The notes beneath the pieces are model-generated. The model searched no databases, was not told the origin of the DNA, and saw only the letters and a program-made list of their open reading frames with translations. A stretch of 64,000 nt of DNA from Pseudorhizobium xiangyangii (lineage in GTDB: Bacteria > Pseudomonadota > Alphaproteobacteria > Rhizobiales > Rhizobiaceae), in NCBI RefSeq assembly GCF_020531965.1, contig NZ_JAJAWH010000013.1:1-64000 (forward strand), written 5' to 3'. Below are positions 37,451-45,272 of this stretch, piece after piece; position 1 is the first letter of the stretch, and the number at the start of each line of letters is the position of its first letter. A program made the translations under genes and the position numbers.

Positions 37451-38002
37451 ATGGGAGAGGAAATAGACGACGAACCAGAGGATGAGGGGGAGCCGGAAGA
37501 CGGCGGCAGCGATGTATTCCATCAAGCCGTTGTTCTAGGGACAGTCCAGTTCGAAATACCTGACGCAAACATGACCCTGACCGGTCGAATTCCGATTATC
37601 CAGTTGGCTCTCGACGACAGGGATAGCTACGAGAGGATCTTCGAAGTTACGCGGAGAATGGAAATCATGCTCTTTGAGCGGTTTCGCTTCGCCATGTTGA
37701 TATCAGATGGTGATGTTTCCCAAGGCACTTTGACGTTTCGAAACGGCAAGATCATTGTCACCACAAAGACCTTAGCTTTGATCCTGGTGGCCTACCACTT
37801 CGTCGTAGGCTATGAGGACCTGCGCAAAGGCTTAGAGCTAATACTTGATGATACCCGCAGCGCTGTATGTTCCGTTTCCGGCGCAACTGGCGCGCAAAAA
37901 GTGGTCGTCACGCCATCGGACATTGACAGTCTCGTCAATGCCGTAGCGCGGGAGCTACCCGAAAACGGACCAATACCGCGTGTGCGGCCCAAGGGGCGTT
38001 AG
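37451..38002 (+). CDS. Hypothetical protein with acidic N-terminus
   Basis: 183 residues of unknown function. The first 20 residues are almost all Glu, Asp, Gly and Pro (MGEEIDDEPEDEGEPEDGG), followed by a mixed alpha/beta body and one mildly hydrophobic stretch (KTLALILVAYHFVVG) that is not a clear membrane helix. AGGGAGG lies upstream of the ATG. The base composition looks lower in GC than the cob genes, which fits an acquired segment. A degenerate tRNA-like sequence abuts its 3' end. No homologue is recognised. Confidence 0.6.
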   Translation: MGEEIDDEPEDEGEPEDGGSDVFHQAVVLGTVQFEIPDANMTLTGRIPIIQLALDDRDSYERIFEVTRRMEIMLFERFRFAMLISDGDVSQGTLTFRNGKIIVTTKTLALILVAYHFVVGYEDLRKGLELILDDTRSAVCSVSGATGAQKVVVTPSDIDSLVNAVARELPENGPIPRVRPKGR

Positions 38003-38070
38003 TAATTTCGGAGCGAACCTCCGACAACGCGGTTGACAGCGGCCTACTCTACCGACTGAGCTACACGCCA
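38003..38070 (-). pseudogene. Degenerate tRNA-like sequence
   Basis: The minus strand reads TGGCGTGTAGCTCAGTCGGT and on through AGAG, an intact tRNA 5' half with D-arm, then an anticodon-like loop and a GTCGGAGGTTCGCTCCGA block resembling a shortened T-arm. The acceptor arms do not pair (the 3' end reads GAAATTAC) and no CCA context exists. The 5' part resembles tRNA-Lys in my judgement. It is most likely a tRNA fragment or pseudogene left by integration or rearrangement. Confidence 0.5.
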
Positions 38071-38172
38071 TTGTCGGTTGTAGCCCTCACCCCGTGGACC
38101 GCACTACACTGTCTTGGCCTGTTGAATTGGCTTCTTCCCGACCGCCTACTTGTGGCAGCAAGGATAAGCGAA

Positions 38173-38655
38173 CTATGCCTTTTTGGCCGTGTTAATCGAC
38201 GTCACAGCAAGATTGGTCAGCTTGTTGTTGGTTGCTTTCTCCTGGTCGAGGATTTCGCTCAAAAGCTTGTGCGCCTCGTCATGGCCAAGATCCTTGGCCC
38301 ATTCGCGCAGCGATCCGTAACGAGCGATCTCGTAGTGCTCGACGGCTTGGCAGGCGGCCAACAGACCGGCATCGAGAGCGGTGCCTTCAGCGTCTTCGAT
38401 CAGCCCGTCGGCCTCCTTGATCAGACCCTCGATGGCATCGCATTTTTCGCCAGACGCCTTCTTGCCGATCGACTTGAACACTTGCTCAAGCTTTTTGACC
38501 TGGTCCTTCGTTTCCGAAAGGTGGTCCTCGGCTGCCTTCTTCAATTCGGGACTTTTGGCAGCCTTTGCCACTTTGGGCAGCGCTTTGATGATCGCGGTCT
38601 CGGCATAATAGACGTCCTGCAAAGTGTGCTCGAAAATATCGGACAGCGTCTTCAT
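38173..38655 (-). CDS. DUF892 ferritin-like protein (YciF/YciE family)
   Basis: 160 residues predicted to form a four-helix ferritin-like bundle (MKTLSDIFEHTLQDVYYAE then KALPKVAKAAKSPELKKAAE, DHLSETKDQVKKLEQVF, LLAACQAVEHYEIARYGSLR). Metal-ligand candidates are the Glu/His pairs in YYAE, HLSE and AVEHYE. This family is stress-induced in many bacteria. An RpoE2/EcfG-type promoter lies upstream (38689-38714), consistent with general stress control. Confidence 0.9.
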   Translation of the reverse strand: MKTLSDIFEHTLQDVYYAETAIIKALPKVAKAAKSPELKKAAEDHLSETKDQVKKLEQVFKSIGKKASGEKCDAIEGLIKEADGLIEDAEGTALDAGLLAACQAVEHYEIARYGSLREWAKDLGHDEAHKLLSEILDQEKATNNKLTNLAVTSINTAKKA

Positions 38656-38963
38656 GGTTTACTCCTTGGCGAATGGTTTGCCGTGGAGAATGCAATCGGC
38701 ACGGGAATCGTTCCAACATCATGTCGAAGTGTGAAAACCACCCGCCTTAGGCGCGTCCGCCAAGACGTCACCTACCTATTCCGCGCAGCCCCGAGGGTTC
38801 CGAACTTTGACAGCATCGACCATATTCACGCTGACCGTGGATGTGGCCGGAGCGCTATCTCCACTAGTGCGCATCTCGTTTCGAGCTTCTGTCCCGAGTG
38901 GGTCTCTGACCCTTGGGATCTATTGGCCTTGCGAATAGTTTGGCAACAGAAAGGAGAACGACC
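38656..38963. other. Intergenic region between divergent small genes
   Basis: 308 bp between the DUF892 gene (minus) and the 68-residue gene (plus). The left part holds an EcfG-like promoter for DUF892. The rest shows no convincing frame or hairpin; a ribosome site AAGGAG at about 38951-38956 serves the plus-strand gene. Confidence 0.4.
38688..38714 (-). promoter_or_regulatory. Candidate RpoE2/EcfG general stress promoter
   Basis: On the minus strand GGAAC (38714-38710) is followed after 19 bases by TT, matching the S. meliloti RpoE2 consensus GGAAC-N18/19-TT that I recall. It lies about 35-55 bp upstream of the DUF892 start, a sensible promoter distance. Confidence 0.5.
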
Positions 38964-39170
38964 ATGGACGACAAGAAACGGCCTACCGCTACCGATGGTT
39001 CGACCGACGCAGTGACGCCTAAAGACAGTGCCGTTTTCACTGGGACAGGCGAGGACGTGAATAGCATAAGCGAGAACACGGACGGCGACGGTCAGCACAA
39101 GATGAAGAAGGAGGTCAATGAGGCTTCTGCCCAGGAAAAATCTGCTCGACTGAAATATCGAAGTGCATGA
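38964..39170 (+). CDS. Small acidic hypothetical protein
   Basis: 68 residues starting MDDKKRPTATDGSTDAVTPK, rich in Asp, Lys, Thr and Gly, hydrophilic and probably disordered. ATG at 38964 follows AAGGAG. Its 3' end overlaps the convergent acetyltransferase gene by 56 bp, which is unusual and suggests the original stop was lost on one of the two. Similar small disordered proteins are common in rhizobia; no function is known to me. Confidence 0.55.
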   Translation: MDDKKRPTATDGSTDAVTPKDSAVFTGTGEDVNSISENTDGDGQHKMKKEVNEASAQEKSARLKYRSA

Positions 39171-39597
39171 CATCCTCACGAGTGCCGAGTTTCGTGTAGA
39201 GGGTGATTGCCGGATCGTCTCCGTAGTCGGCCTGCACGTATATTATCCAGGCGTCGCGGGCGCGGGCGATGTCGCGGAGATGCTCAATAAGCGCTGTAGC
39301 TATTCCCCTGCGGCGATGCTTTTCATCGACTGCCAGGTCATAGATGTAGATCTCAAGTCGCTGGCGTTCGAATTTCTGAAGTTCGTATGCGACCAGGCCA
39401 CCAACCACCTCGTCGTTCTGTAGCGAGACAAGAGCGATGACGTGATCCTTGGACAACAGGTTCGACACGTAGTCTTCGCTGGGTGGTTCTCCAGTATAGG
39501 TCTCCGGATCATCGAAAGCCTTGCCGAACATGGCATTCAGTTTCCGGAAAGCGAGCTTGTCTTTCGGACCCAGACGTCGGATGTTCCGTGACTGCAT
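39115..39597 (-). CDS. GNAT acetyltransferase, AAC(3)-I-like
   Basis: 160 residues closely patterned on aminoglycoside 3-N-acetyltransferase type I: EIYIYDLAVDEKHRRRGIAT with ALIEHL, then VQADYGDDPAITLYTKLGTR and EDVMHFDI are near-identical to AacC1-family blocks. The RRRGIAT segment is the acetyl-CoA loop. ATG at 39597 has GGAGG six bases upstream, better than the frame start at 39639. It lacks integron context, so it may be a chromosomal relative; resistance activity cannot be asserted. Confidence 0.85.
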   Translation of the reverse strand: MQSRNIRRLGPKDKLAFRKLNAMFGKAFDDPETYTGEPPSEDYVSNLLSKDHVIALVSLQNDEVVGGLVAYELQKFERQRLEIYIYDLAVDEKHRRRGIATALIEHLRDIARARDAWIIYVQADYGDDPAITLYTKLGTREDVMHFDISVEQIFPGQKPH

Positions 39598-39625
39598 CGG
39601 TTGCCTCCCTGTCAACGGCTTGGTT

Positions 39626-39823
39626 TTACCAGTCAACAACGTCCAAGACAGTTTCGGCCGCGCTGTATAGCATTTCGGAATCGTTCCAGAGCATCCAGGC
39701 TCCGATTGCGACAGCGGCTAGCAACGCCAGCCCGAACAGCTTGCGGACCACGGTAAACGCGAACCATAGCGCCACAACGGCGATCAATCCGATGATTATG
39801 GGCGAGTAGTTTTCGATAGGAAT
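39626..39823 (-). CDS. Small membrane protein with a probable ATT start
   Basis: 65 residues with two membrane segments (YSPIIIGLIAVVALWFAFTV and LFGLALLAAVAIGAWMLW). A perfect AGGAGG lies five bases before an ATT codon (39823-39821) that begins IPIENYSP. The frame stays open upstream to 40012, but that extension is not protein-like and lacks a ribosome site; GTG at 39859 is the other candidate. The ATT may be a true rare start or a mutated ATG. Function is unknown. Confidence 0.55.
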   Translation of the reverse strand: MPIENYSPIIIGLIAVVALWFAFTVVRKLFGLALLAAVAIGAWMLWNDSEMLYSAAETVLDVVDW

Positions 39824-40122
39824 GGCTGCCTCCTGAATCAGCTGCTTTATTCCGTACACCTTCCGCCGCCCTACAGCGGCTTTTTCATGTCCGACAGTGA
39901 CCAATATGGATTGGGAAGGCGGCACGTTTCGATCAGCTGCCGCTACAGGGGTCAGGCAGCAGTTCGGAAACAACACGACCCCTACATGACGCCGTATTTT
40001 ATGGAATTGCACGACATCGAAGTGAGCTGCGAAACTAGCTGACTATTTATCGTCTTGCCTTTAACAGTAGCCTGGAGGAATTTCTCATCCCGTGCGTTTT
40101 TCAGGACTGGCATTTAAAACCT

Positions 40123-40428
40123 ATGAGCAACACAGTCGTCGACAGTTTGACCGGAATGTACTTCACGTTGGACGATCCGGATGGAAGCTATGGCACCGGT
40201 CAAGTCATCCGTCTCGCTGCTGAGGGCGTCTACTTCGTGCGCTTCGATGGCGACGATGTGACGTTGCCGCTAGAGCTGGTGACGATCGGTGAGATGTTGG
40301 AGACAACCGAAGAAGAGTACAAGCTCTGGCGGTTCTTCGACACGATCGAAGAGCGGGATAAATGGATCGAGTGGCTAGACGAGCCATCCAAGCCCCGCGT
40401 TCTGTCGCTCGTGCGACCGACCAAGTGA
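40123..40428 (+). CDS. Hypothetical protein
   Basis: 101 residues beginning MSNTVVDSLTGMYFTLDDPD, acidic, with a beta-rich N-terminal half (GTGQVIRLAAEGVYFVRFDG) like a small barrel and a helical Glu/Trp-rich end. No signal, no membrane segment. No strong ribosome site precedes the ATG. I recognise no family; the codon pattern and clean start and stop support a real gene. Confidence 0.6.
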   Translation: MSNTVVDSLTGMYFTLDDPDGSYGTGQVIRLAAEGVYFVRFDGDDVTLPLELVTIGEMLETTEEEYKLWRFFDTIEERDKWIEWLDEPSKPRVLSLVRPTK

Positions 40429-40429
40429 G

Positions 40430-40463
40430 CCACCACCGGATCCTAGACCCTTTCCAGTGGTGG
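40430..40463. terminator. Hairpin after hypothetical gene
   Basis: CCACCAC (40430-40436) pairs with GTGGTGG (40457-40463) directly after the hypothetical gene's stop. There is no T-run, so it may be a Rho-dependent or stabilising hairpin rather than an intrinsic terminator. Confidence 0.35.
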
Positions 40464-40549
40464 AATGATCGCGGATCGACCCGGTAGCACTCGACTACAG
40501 TCTTCCCCGGCTGGGGGACAGGCTATGCCGGGCGCCAATAATTCGCGGA

Positions 40550-40584
40550 CTGGAAGCCCGCAAGTCCGGCCTCAGGGCTTCCAG
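40550..40584. terminator. Hairpin after the ABC-F gene
   Basis: CTGGAAGCCC (40550-40559) and GGGCTTCCAG (40575-40584) form a perfect 10-bp stem 20 bp beyond the ABC-F stop codon on the minus strand. No T-run follows, so efficiency is uncertain. Confidence 0.45.
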
Positions 40585-40603
40585 CTATCCGGCTTGAAAA
40601 CGA

Positions 40604-42226
40604 CTAGCTGCGCAGTCCTGGCGCTTCCTGGCCGGTCCGTTCCACATATTCCGTGTAACCGCCGCCATACTGGTGGACGCCATCGGGCGTCAGCTCCAGA
40701 ACGCGGTTCGACAGGGCCGCCAGGAAATGGCGGTCGTGGCTGACGAACAACATCGTCCCTTCGTAAGCCGAAAGCGCCTTGATCAGCATTTCCTTCGTAT
40801 CGAGATCAAGGTGGTTTGTCGGCTCGTCGAGGACGAGGAAATTCGGCGGATCGAACAGCATCGCCGCCATCACGAGCCGCGCCTTCTCGCCTCCAGACAA
40901 CACCCGGCAGCGCTTTTCGACATCGTCACCAGAGAAGCCGAAGCAACCGGAAAGGGCCCGAAGCGGCGCTTGCCCGGCCTTCGGAAAACGCTCCTCCAGC
41001 CACTGCAGGACAGTGCTTTCGCCATCGAGCACATCCATCGAATGCTGCGCGAAGTAGCCCAACTTCACACTGGCACCGATATTGACGTTGCCTTTGTCCG
41101 GAACTGTCGCGCCAGCGACCAGCTTGAGCAGCGTCGATTTGCCGGCGCCGTTAACGCCCATGATGCACCAGCGCTCGCGCCGACGGACCATGAAGTCGAG
41201 GCCGTCATAGATCGCCCGATTGCCGAAGGCCTTGTGAACGCTCTTGATGTTGACAACGTCTTCGCCCGAACGGGGAGCGGGCAGAAAATCGAAGGCCACA
41301 ACCTGGCGTCGGCGCGGCGGCTCGACACGGTCGATCTTCTCAAGCTTCTTGACCCGGCTCTGAACCTGCGAGGCGTGGCTTGCACGTGCCTTGAAGCGCT
41401 CGATGAACTTGAGTTCCTTGGCGAGCATGGCCTGCTGGCGCTCGAACTGGGCCTGCTGGTTCTTCTCGTTGAGGCCACGCTGTTCTTCGTAGAAGCCATA
41501 ATCACCGGAATAGCTGTTGAGCGAACCACCGTCGATCTCGATGATCTTGGTAACGATCCGGTTCATGAACTCGCGATCGTGCGAGGTCATCAGGATTGCG
41601 CCTTCATAGCCCTTCAGGAATGACTCAAGCCAGATCAGGCTTTCAAGGTCGAGGTGGTTGCTCGGTTCGTCAAGCAACATGACGTCCGGGCGCATCAGGA
41701 GAATACGCGCGAGTGCCACGCGCATCTTCCACCCGCCTGACAGCTTGCCGACGTCGCCCTCCATCATCTCCTGGCTGAAGCTCAGGCCGGCCAGCACTTC
41801 GCGCGCACGCCCGTCCAATGCATAGCCGTCAAGCTCCTCGTAACGCGCCTGGACCTCTCCGTAGCGCTCGATGATCTCATCCATCTCGTCCATGCGGTCC
41901 GGATCCACCATCGCGGCTTCCAGTTCACGCAGTTCGGCTGCAACCACGCTGACGGGCCCTGCCCCCTCCATGACCTCGGCCACGGCGCTCCGCCCCGCCA
42001 TTTCGCCGACATCCTGGTTGAAATAGCCGATCGTCACATGCTTTTCCGTCGAGACCTGTCCGTCATCGGGCAGCTCGTCGCCGGTAATCATGCGGAAAAG
42101 GGTCGTCTTGCCGGCGCCATTCGGGCCCACAAGACCAATCTTCTCGCCCTTGTTGAGGGCCGCAGATGCTTCGATGAAAAGAAGACGATGGCTGTTCTGC
42201 TTGCTGATGTTTTCAATGCGGATCAT
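40604..42226 (-). CDS. ABC-F family ATPase (YbiT/EttA type)
   Basis: 540 residues with two ATP-binding cassettes and no membrane part: Walker A GPNGAGKTT and GVNGAGKST, signatures LSGGWKMR and LSGGEKAR, Walker B LLDEPSNHLD and LVLDEPTNHLD. A charged inter-domain linker rich in Arg, Gln and Lys lies between them. ABC-F proteins act on the ribosome to relieve stalls. ATG at 42226 gives MIRIENISKQNSHRLLFIEA, the usual start for this subgroup; a TTG at 42241 is the alternative. Confidence 0.94.
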   Translation of the reverse strand: MIRIENISKQNSHRLLFIEASAALNKGEKIGLVGPNGAGKTTLFRMITGDELPDDGQVSTEKHVTIGYFNQDVGEMAGRSAVAEVMEGAGPVSVVAAELRELEAAMVDPDRMDEMDEIIERYGEVQARYEELDGYALDGRAREVLAGLSFSQEMMEGDVGKLSGGWKMRVALARILLMRPDVMLLDEPSNHLDLESLIWLESFLKGYEGAILMTSHDREFMNRIVTKIIEIDGGSLNSYSGDYGFYEEQRGLNEKNQQAQFERQQAMLAKELKFIERFKARASHASQVQSRVKKLEKIDRVEPPRRRQVVAFDFLPAPRSGEDVVNIKSVHKAFGNRAIYDGLDFMVRRRERWCIMGVNGAGKSTLLKLVAGATVPDKGNVNIGASVKLGYFAQHSMDVLDGESTVLQWLEERFPKAGQAPLRALSGCFGFSGDDVEKRCRVLSGGEKARLVMAAMLFDPPNFLVLDEPTNHLDLDTKEMLIKALSAYEGTMLFVSHDRHFLAALSNRVLELTPDGVHQYGGGYTEYVERTGQEAPGLRS

Positions 42227-42405
42227 GTAACGGTAGTCCAAGCCTGAAGATGCGGGGCCTTATGGCACGGCACAGGGCGGATGTCAGAAAAATTCCTGCC
42301 GCCTCTCGGCCCGGAACACTGCCGTGTTTCGGCAAGTGTGATTTGACCGTATATTATCAGATGCTAATTTTGTATATTTCAATCACGCTACTGGGGGAGG
42401 TTCCG

Positions 42406-43467
42406 ATGCGTGAGCCGGATATGCAAAAACTCGACGCGCTCGTTGGTCGACTTGTTGGCGACGTTGGCGCCGCAATCTCTGGTGCCTTGGTCGTGCTCGG
42501 CGATCATGTGGGAATATTCAAGGCCATGGCCGACGGGACACCCTTGAGCGTTCAGGAACTGGCCGAGAAGACTGGGGTCAAAGAACGTTACCTACGGGAA
42601 TGGCTCAGCGCTCAGGCCGCTTCGGACTACGTCACCTACCACGACGATACCGATCGTTTCAGCCTGACGCCCGAACAGGCAATGGTGTTCGCCGAGGAAA
42701 ACAGCCCGGCATTTTTCGTTGGTGCATTCGAACTCACGCAATCCATATGGATGGATGAGCCGAAGATCGCCGACGCCTTTCGAACGGGCAAGGGTGTCGG
42801 TTGGCACGAACACAGCACCTGCCTTTTTCGAGGGACCGAGCGGTTCTTTCGCCCCGGTTACAACAACCATCTCGTAGCCGAATGGATACCTGCTCTTGAA
42901 GGGGTCGAGGAAAAGCTGAAGGCTGGCGCGAACGCCGCCGACGTGGGCTGTGGCCACGGTGCATCGACAATCCTGATGGCGCAAGCCTATCCCGCCTCCC
43001 GTTTTACCGGGTTCGACTACCACGGCCCATCGATCGAGAGAGCAAAGGCGGTCGCCCGGGATGCAGGTGTCGCCGACCGCGTGACGTTTGCGCAGAGTTC
43101 GGCGGCAGAGTTTCCGGGGCGCGATTATGACATGGTGGCCATGTTCGACTGCCTTCACGACATGGGGGACCCGGTCGGCGCCGGTCGACATGTCAGGGAA
43201 ACACTCGGCCCCGATGGAACATGGCTGATCGTCGAGCCTTTTGCGCACGACCATCTCAAGGATAATCTCAATCCGGTTGGCCGCGTTTACTATGGCGCTT
43301 CAACGATGATCTGCACGCCGGCGTCGCTTTCGCAGGAAGTCGGACTTGGGCTCGGCGCACAGGCAGGGGAACTGAAGCTCAGAAAGGTCGCACTCGACGC
43401 CGGCTTCAGCCATTTCCGCCGCGCCACGGAAACTCCATTCAACATGGTGTTTGAAGTGCGGGCCTAG
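42406..43467 (+). CDS. Class I SAM-dependent methyltransferase with winged-helix domain
   Basis: 353 residues. The N-terminal 100 residues look like the winged-helix dimerisation domain of Rv2258c-like methyltransferases (LSVQELAEKTGVKERYLREW), followed by a Rossmann core with the SAM loop AADVGCGHGASTILMAQAYP and MFDCLHDMGDP. ATG at 42406 has GGAGG at about 42396-42400; the frame upstream is not protein-like. The substrate is unknown. It sits next to, and convergent with, the nitric oxide regulator, but no functional link is evident. Confidence 0.9.
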   Translation: MREPDMQKLDALVGRLVGDVGAAISGALVVLGDHVGIFKAMADGTPLSVQELAEKTGVKERYLREWLSAQAASDYVTYHDDTDRFSLTPEQAMVFAEENSPAFFVGAFELTQSIWMDEPKIADAFRTGKGVGWHEHSTCLFRGTERFFRPGYNNHLVAEWIPALEGVEEKLKAGANAADVGCGHGASTILMAQAYPASRFTGFDYHGPSIERAKAVARDAGVADRVTFAQSSAAEFPGRDYDMVAMFDCLHDMGDPVGAGRHVRETLGPDGTWLIVEPFAHDHLKDNLNPVGRVYYGASTMICTPASLSQEVGLGLGAQAGELKLRKVALDAGFSHFRRATETPFNMVFEVRA

Positions 43468-43487
43468 TTGGTCAAAGTCATATCTGA

Positions 43488-44183
43488 CTATTCCTTGGCA
43501 TTGTCGGCGAGATTGGACAGGCCCTGGACGTCCCTGACGAGGAGCTTCTGGCGTCCACCCTCCACCAAGCCCTTGCCTTCCCATGCGCTCAGGATGCGGG
43601 ACACGGTGTGAAGCGTGGTGCCCGTCATTTCGGCAATGTCCTGCCGAGAAATGGGGAAATCGATCCGAATTCCAGCCTCTTCCTGTTTTCCGGCCTGTTT
43701 CGTCAGGCGCAGAACCGCATGGGCAACACGCCTCTCAACCTCTTCCGTCGACATTTCCCTGATGCGCGTGTGGGCTTCCTCCAGCCGCTGGCCAATCGTC
43801 TGCATCGCGGAAACCGCGAGCTTGGGATGATGATCGATAAAATCGGGCCAGAGTTGGCTCGGCCAGCTGAGAGCAATGCTTTCCGCAACCGCAATCGCAG
43901 TACCGGGGTAGTCCTTCCGCTTAAGTGCTTCGGCGAAACCGAACAAATCCCCAGGATGGACGACGCGCACGATGATCTGCTGGCCGCTCGTCGTAACCTG
44001 CGTCACTTTCAGGCGTCCATGGAGGAGCAGGAAGAAATGACTTGCCGCTCCGCCCTGCTCGAACACGGCTTCTCCGGGCGGGACACGACGGGAGGCCGCG
44101 TGAGTCAGCAACTTGTCCAGGCTTTCGTCGCTCATCTTGTCGAACAGCGGAAATGCCCGGACCAGGCTCTTGTCGATTTTCAC
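43488..44183 (-). CDS. nnrR: Crp/Fnr family regulator, NnrR-like
   Basis: 231 residues: a cyclic-nucleotide-binding-like jelly roll (GGAASHFFLLLHGRLKVTQV, HPGDLFGFAEAL) and a C-terminal helix-turn-helix (SRQDIAEMTGTTLHTVSRIL). It lacks the N-terminal cysteine cluster of oxygen-sensing FNR, as expected for the NO-responsive NnrR/Dnr group. GTG at 44183 has GGAGAG seven bases upstream; the frame runs on to 44213 without a ribosome site. Position beside nirVK, and FNR/NnrR-type palindromes ahead of nirK, hemN and nor genes, support the call. Confidence 0.85.
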   Translation of the reverse strand: MKIDKSLVRAFPLFDKMSDESLDKLLTHAASRRVPPGEAVFEQGGAASHFFLLLHGRLKVTQVTTSGQQIIVRVVHPGDLFGFAEALKRKDYPGTAIAVAESIALSWPSQLWPDFIDHHPKLAVSAMQTIGQRLEEAHTRIREMSTEEVERRVAHAVLRLTKQAGKQEEAGIRIDFPISRQDIAEMTGTTLHTVSRILSAWEGKGLVEGGRQKLLVRDVQGLSNLADNAKE

Positions 44184-44228
44184 TCTGCAACTCTCCGATG
44201 TGGCGGAGCGCACGATACATGATCAGAA

Positions 44229-44260
44229 CCGCAGCCGAAAGGGGCCAACCGAGGCTGCGG
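44229..44260. terminator. Hairpin between nirV and nnrR
   Basis: CCGCAGCC and GGCTGCGG form an 8-bp stem in the short gap after the nirV stop. No strong T-run is present, so it may only partly separate nirKV from nnrR. Confidence 0.45.
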
Positions 44261-44267
44261 CATCGCG

Positions 44268-45173
44268 TTACAGGCTTAGGTTGCTATCGCGAAACACTTT
44301 CAGAAAGGGAGCGTACCATGTTGTCGACTTCACAAGCCGGAAGCCCAGGTTGTCGGGCGGGGTCCCTACAGAGCATCCCCCGCCTCTTGGGTCGCGGATG
44401 AATGTGCTGGTCGGAGAACGGTGCGGCCCCACTGCTACGTTGACGCCGCAAATCATCTCAACGTCCTTCTGCGCTCCGTTCGCGTGAAGGTGGACCCGGC
44501 GATGGCAGGTGCTGGTCCATTCCCATATGTTGCCTGCGAAATCCGTCAATCCGAACTCGTTGTCTCCGAAACTGCCGAGCGGGCGCGGGGCCGGGTCGCG
44601 CTTGGAGCGCGAGGCTGCTTCCCGCTCATAGTCGGCTATCCATCGCAAGGCAGGGTTCTTGTTGTCCGGATCAAGGCCGGATGCGTCATCCGGAAAGCGC
44701 TTGCCCGCGGCAAAGGCGAGGTCCTGATCCGATGGCAGCTCCCAGTATTCTCCCGTCTTTTCAGAAAGCCAGCGGGCGTAGATTGCGGCATCGTCGTAGC
44801 TGACACCGGAGACGGGCAGATTGGGATTTGAAGCGGCATTCGCTGCCGGCTGGCAAGCACCGTCAATGACGCATTCGTCGTATTCCGACGCGGTCACCTG
44901 GTATTTCATGATGGTCAGCGGACGGGTTTCGATCACCGTCTTCATGGGAGCATCAATGGCCAGGATGCCGCGGATGTACTCTCCATCGGCGCGGTACTGG
45001 AAGGTTCTTGGCGCAATCACGACTGTCTGCGGCTGATAGAGAGCGGCCGCCGGTGGCGTGGCACGAAAGAAGCCAGCCTGATGAAAGACGCCGATCGAAA
45101 GCGCGGACAGGAGTGCAATGGGAAGAGCGGTATGAAAAAGTGAGAAAGCCGGTTTGTTTTCTGCGGCAGACAT
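44268..45173 (-). CDS. nirV: NirV, formylglycine-generating-enzyme-like protein
   Basis: 301 residues: an N-terminal membrane anchor or signal (ALPIALLSALSIGVFHQAG) and a SUMF1/FGE-sulfatase domain with VSYDDAAIYARWLSEKTGEY, WELPSDQDLAFAAG, GDNEFGLTDFAGNIWEWTS and a terminal RDPRGGGCSVG with NLGFRLV. NirV is regularly encoded right after copper nitrite reductase in rhizobia and Rhodobacter; its exact role in NirK maturation or function is not established. It lies 99 bp downstream of nirK on the same strand. Confidence 0.93.
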   Translation of the reverse strand: MSAAENKPAFSLFHTALPIALLSALSIGVFHQAGFFRATPPAAALYQPQTVVIAPRTFQYRADGEYIRGILAIDAPMKTVIETRPLTIMKYQVTASEYDECVIDGACQPAANAASNPNLPVSGVSYDDAAIYARWLSEKTGEYWELPSDQDLAFAAGKRFPDDASGLDPDNKNPALRWIADYEREAASRSKRDPAPRPLGSFGDNEFGLTDFAGNIWEWTSTCHRRVHLHANGAQKDVEMICGVNVAVGPHRSPTSTFIRDPRGGGCSVGTPPDNLGFRLVKSTTWYAPFLKVFRDSNLSL

Positions 45174-45272
45174 GATCGCCTCCTTGGGCGAACCTCGGAC
45201 TTTTGTCCGGAAGCATGTCAGGACATGAGCAGGATGCGCGGGCAGACTGCCCGCGCATCCCTGTTCTGGTGA

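Noticed and set aside
38003-38070. A functional tRNA gene
   Set aside because: The acceptor stem does not pair and the T-arm is shortened, so only a remnant is reported.
37233-40603. An insertion sequence, prophage or CRISPR array in the accessory stretch
   Set aside because: No transposase, integrase, phage or cas frame and no regular direct repeats are visible there.
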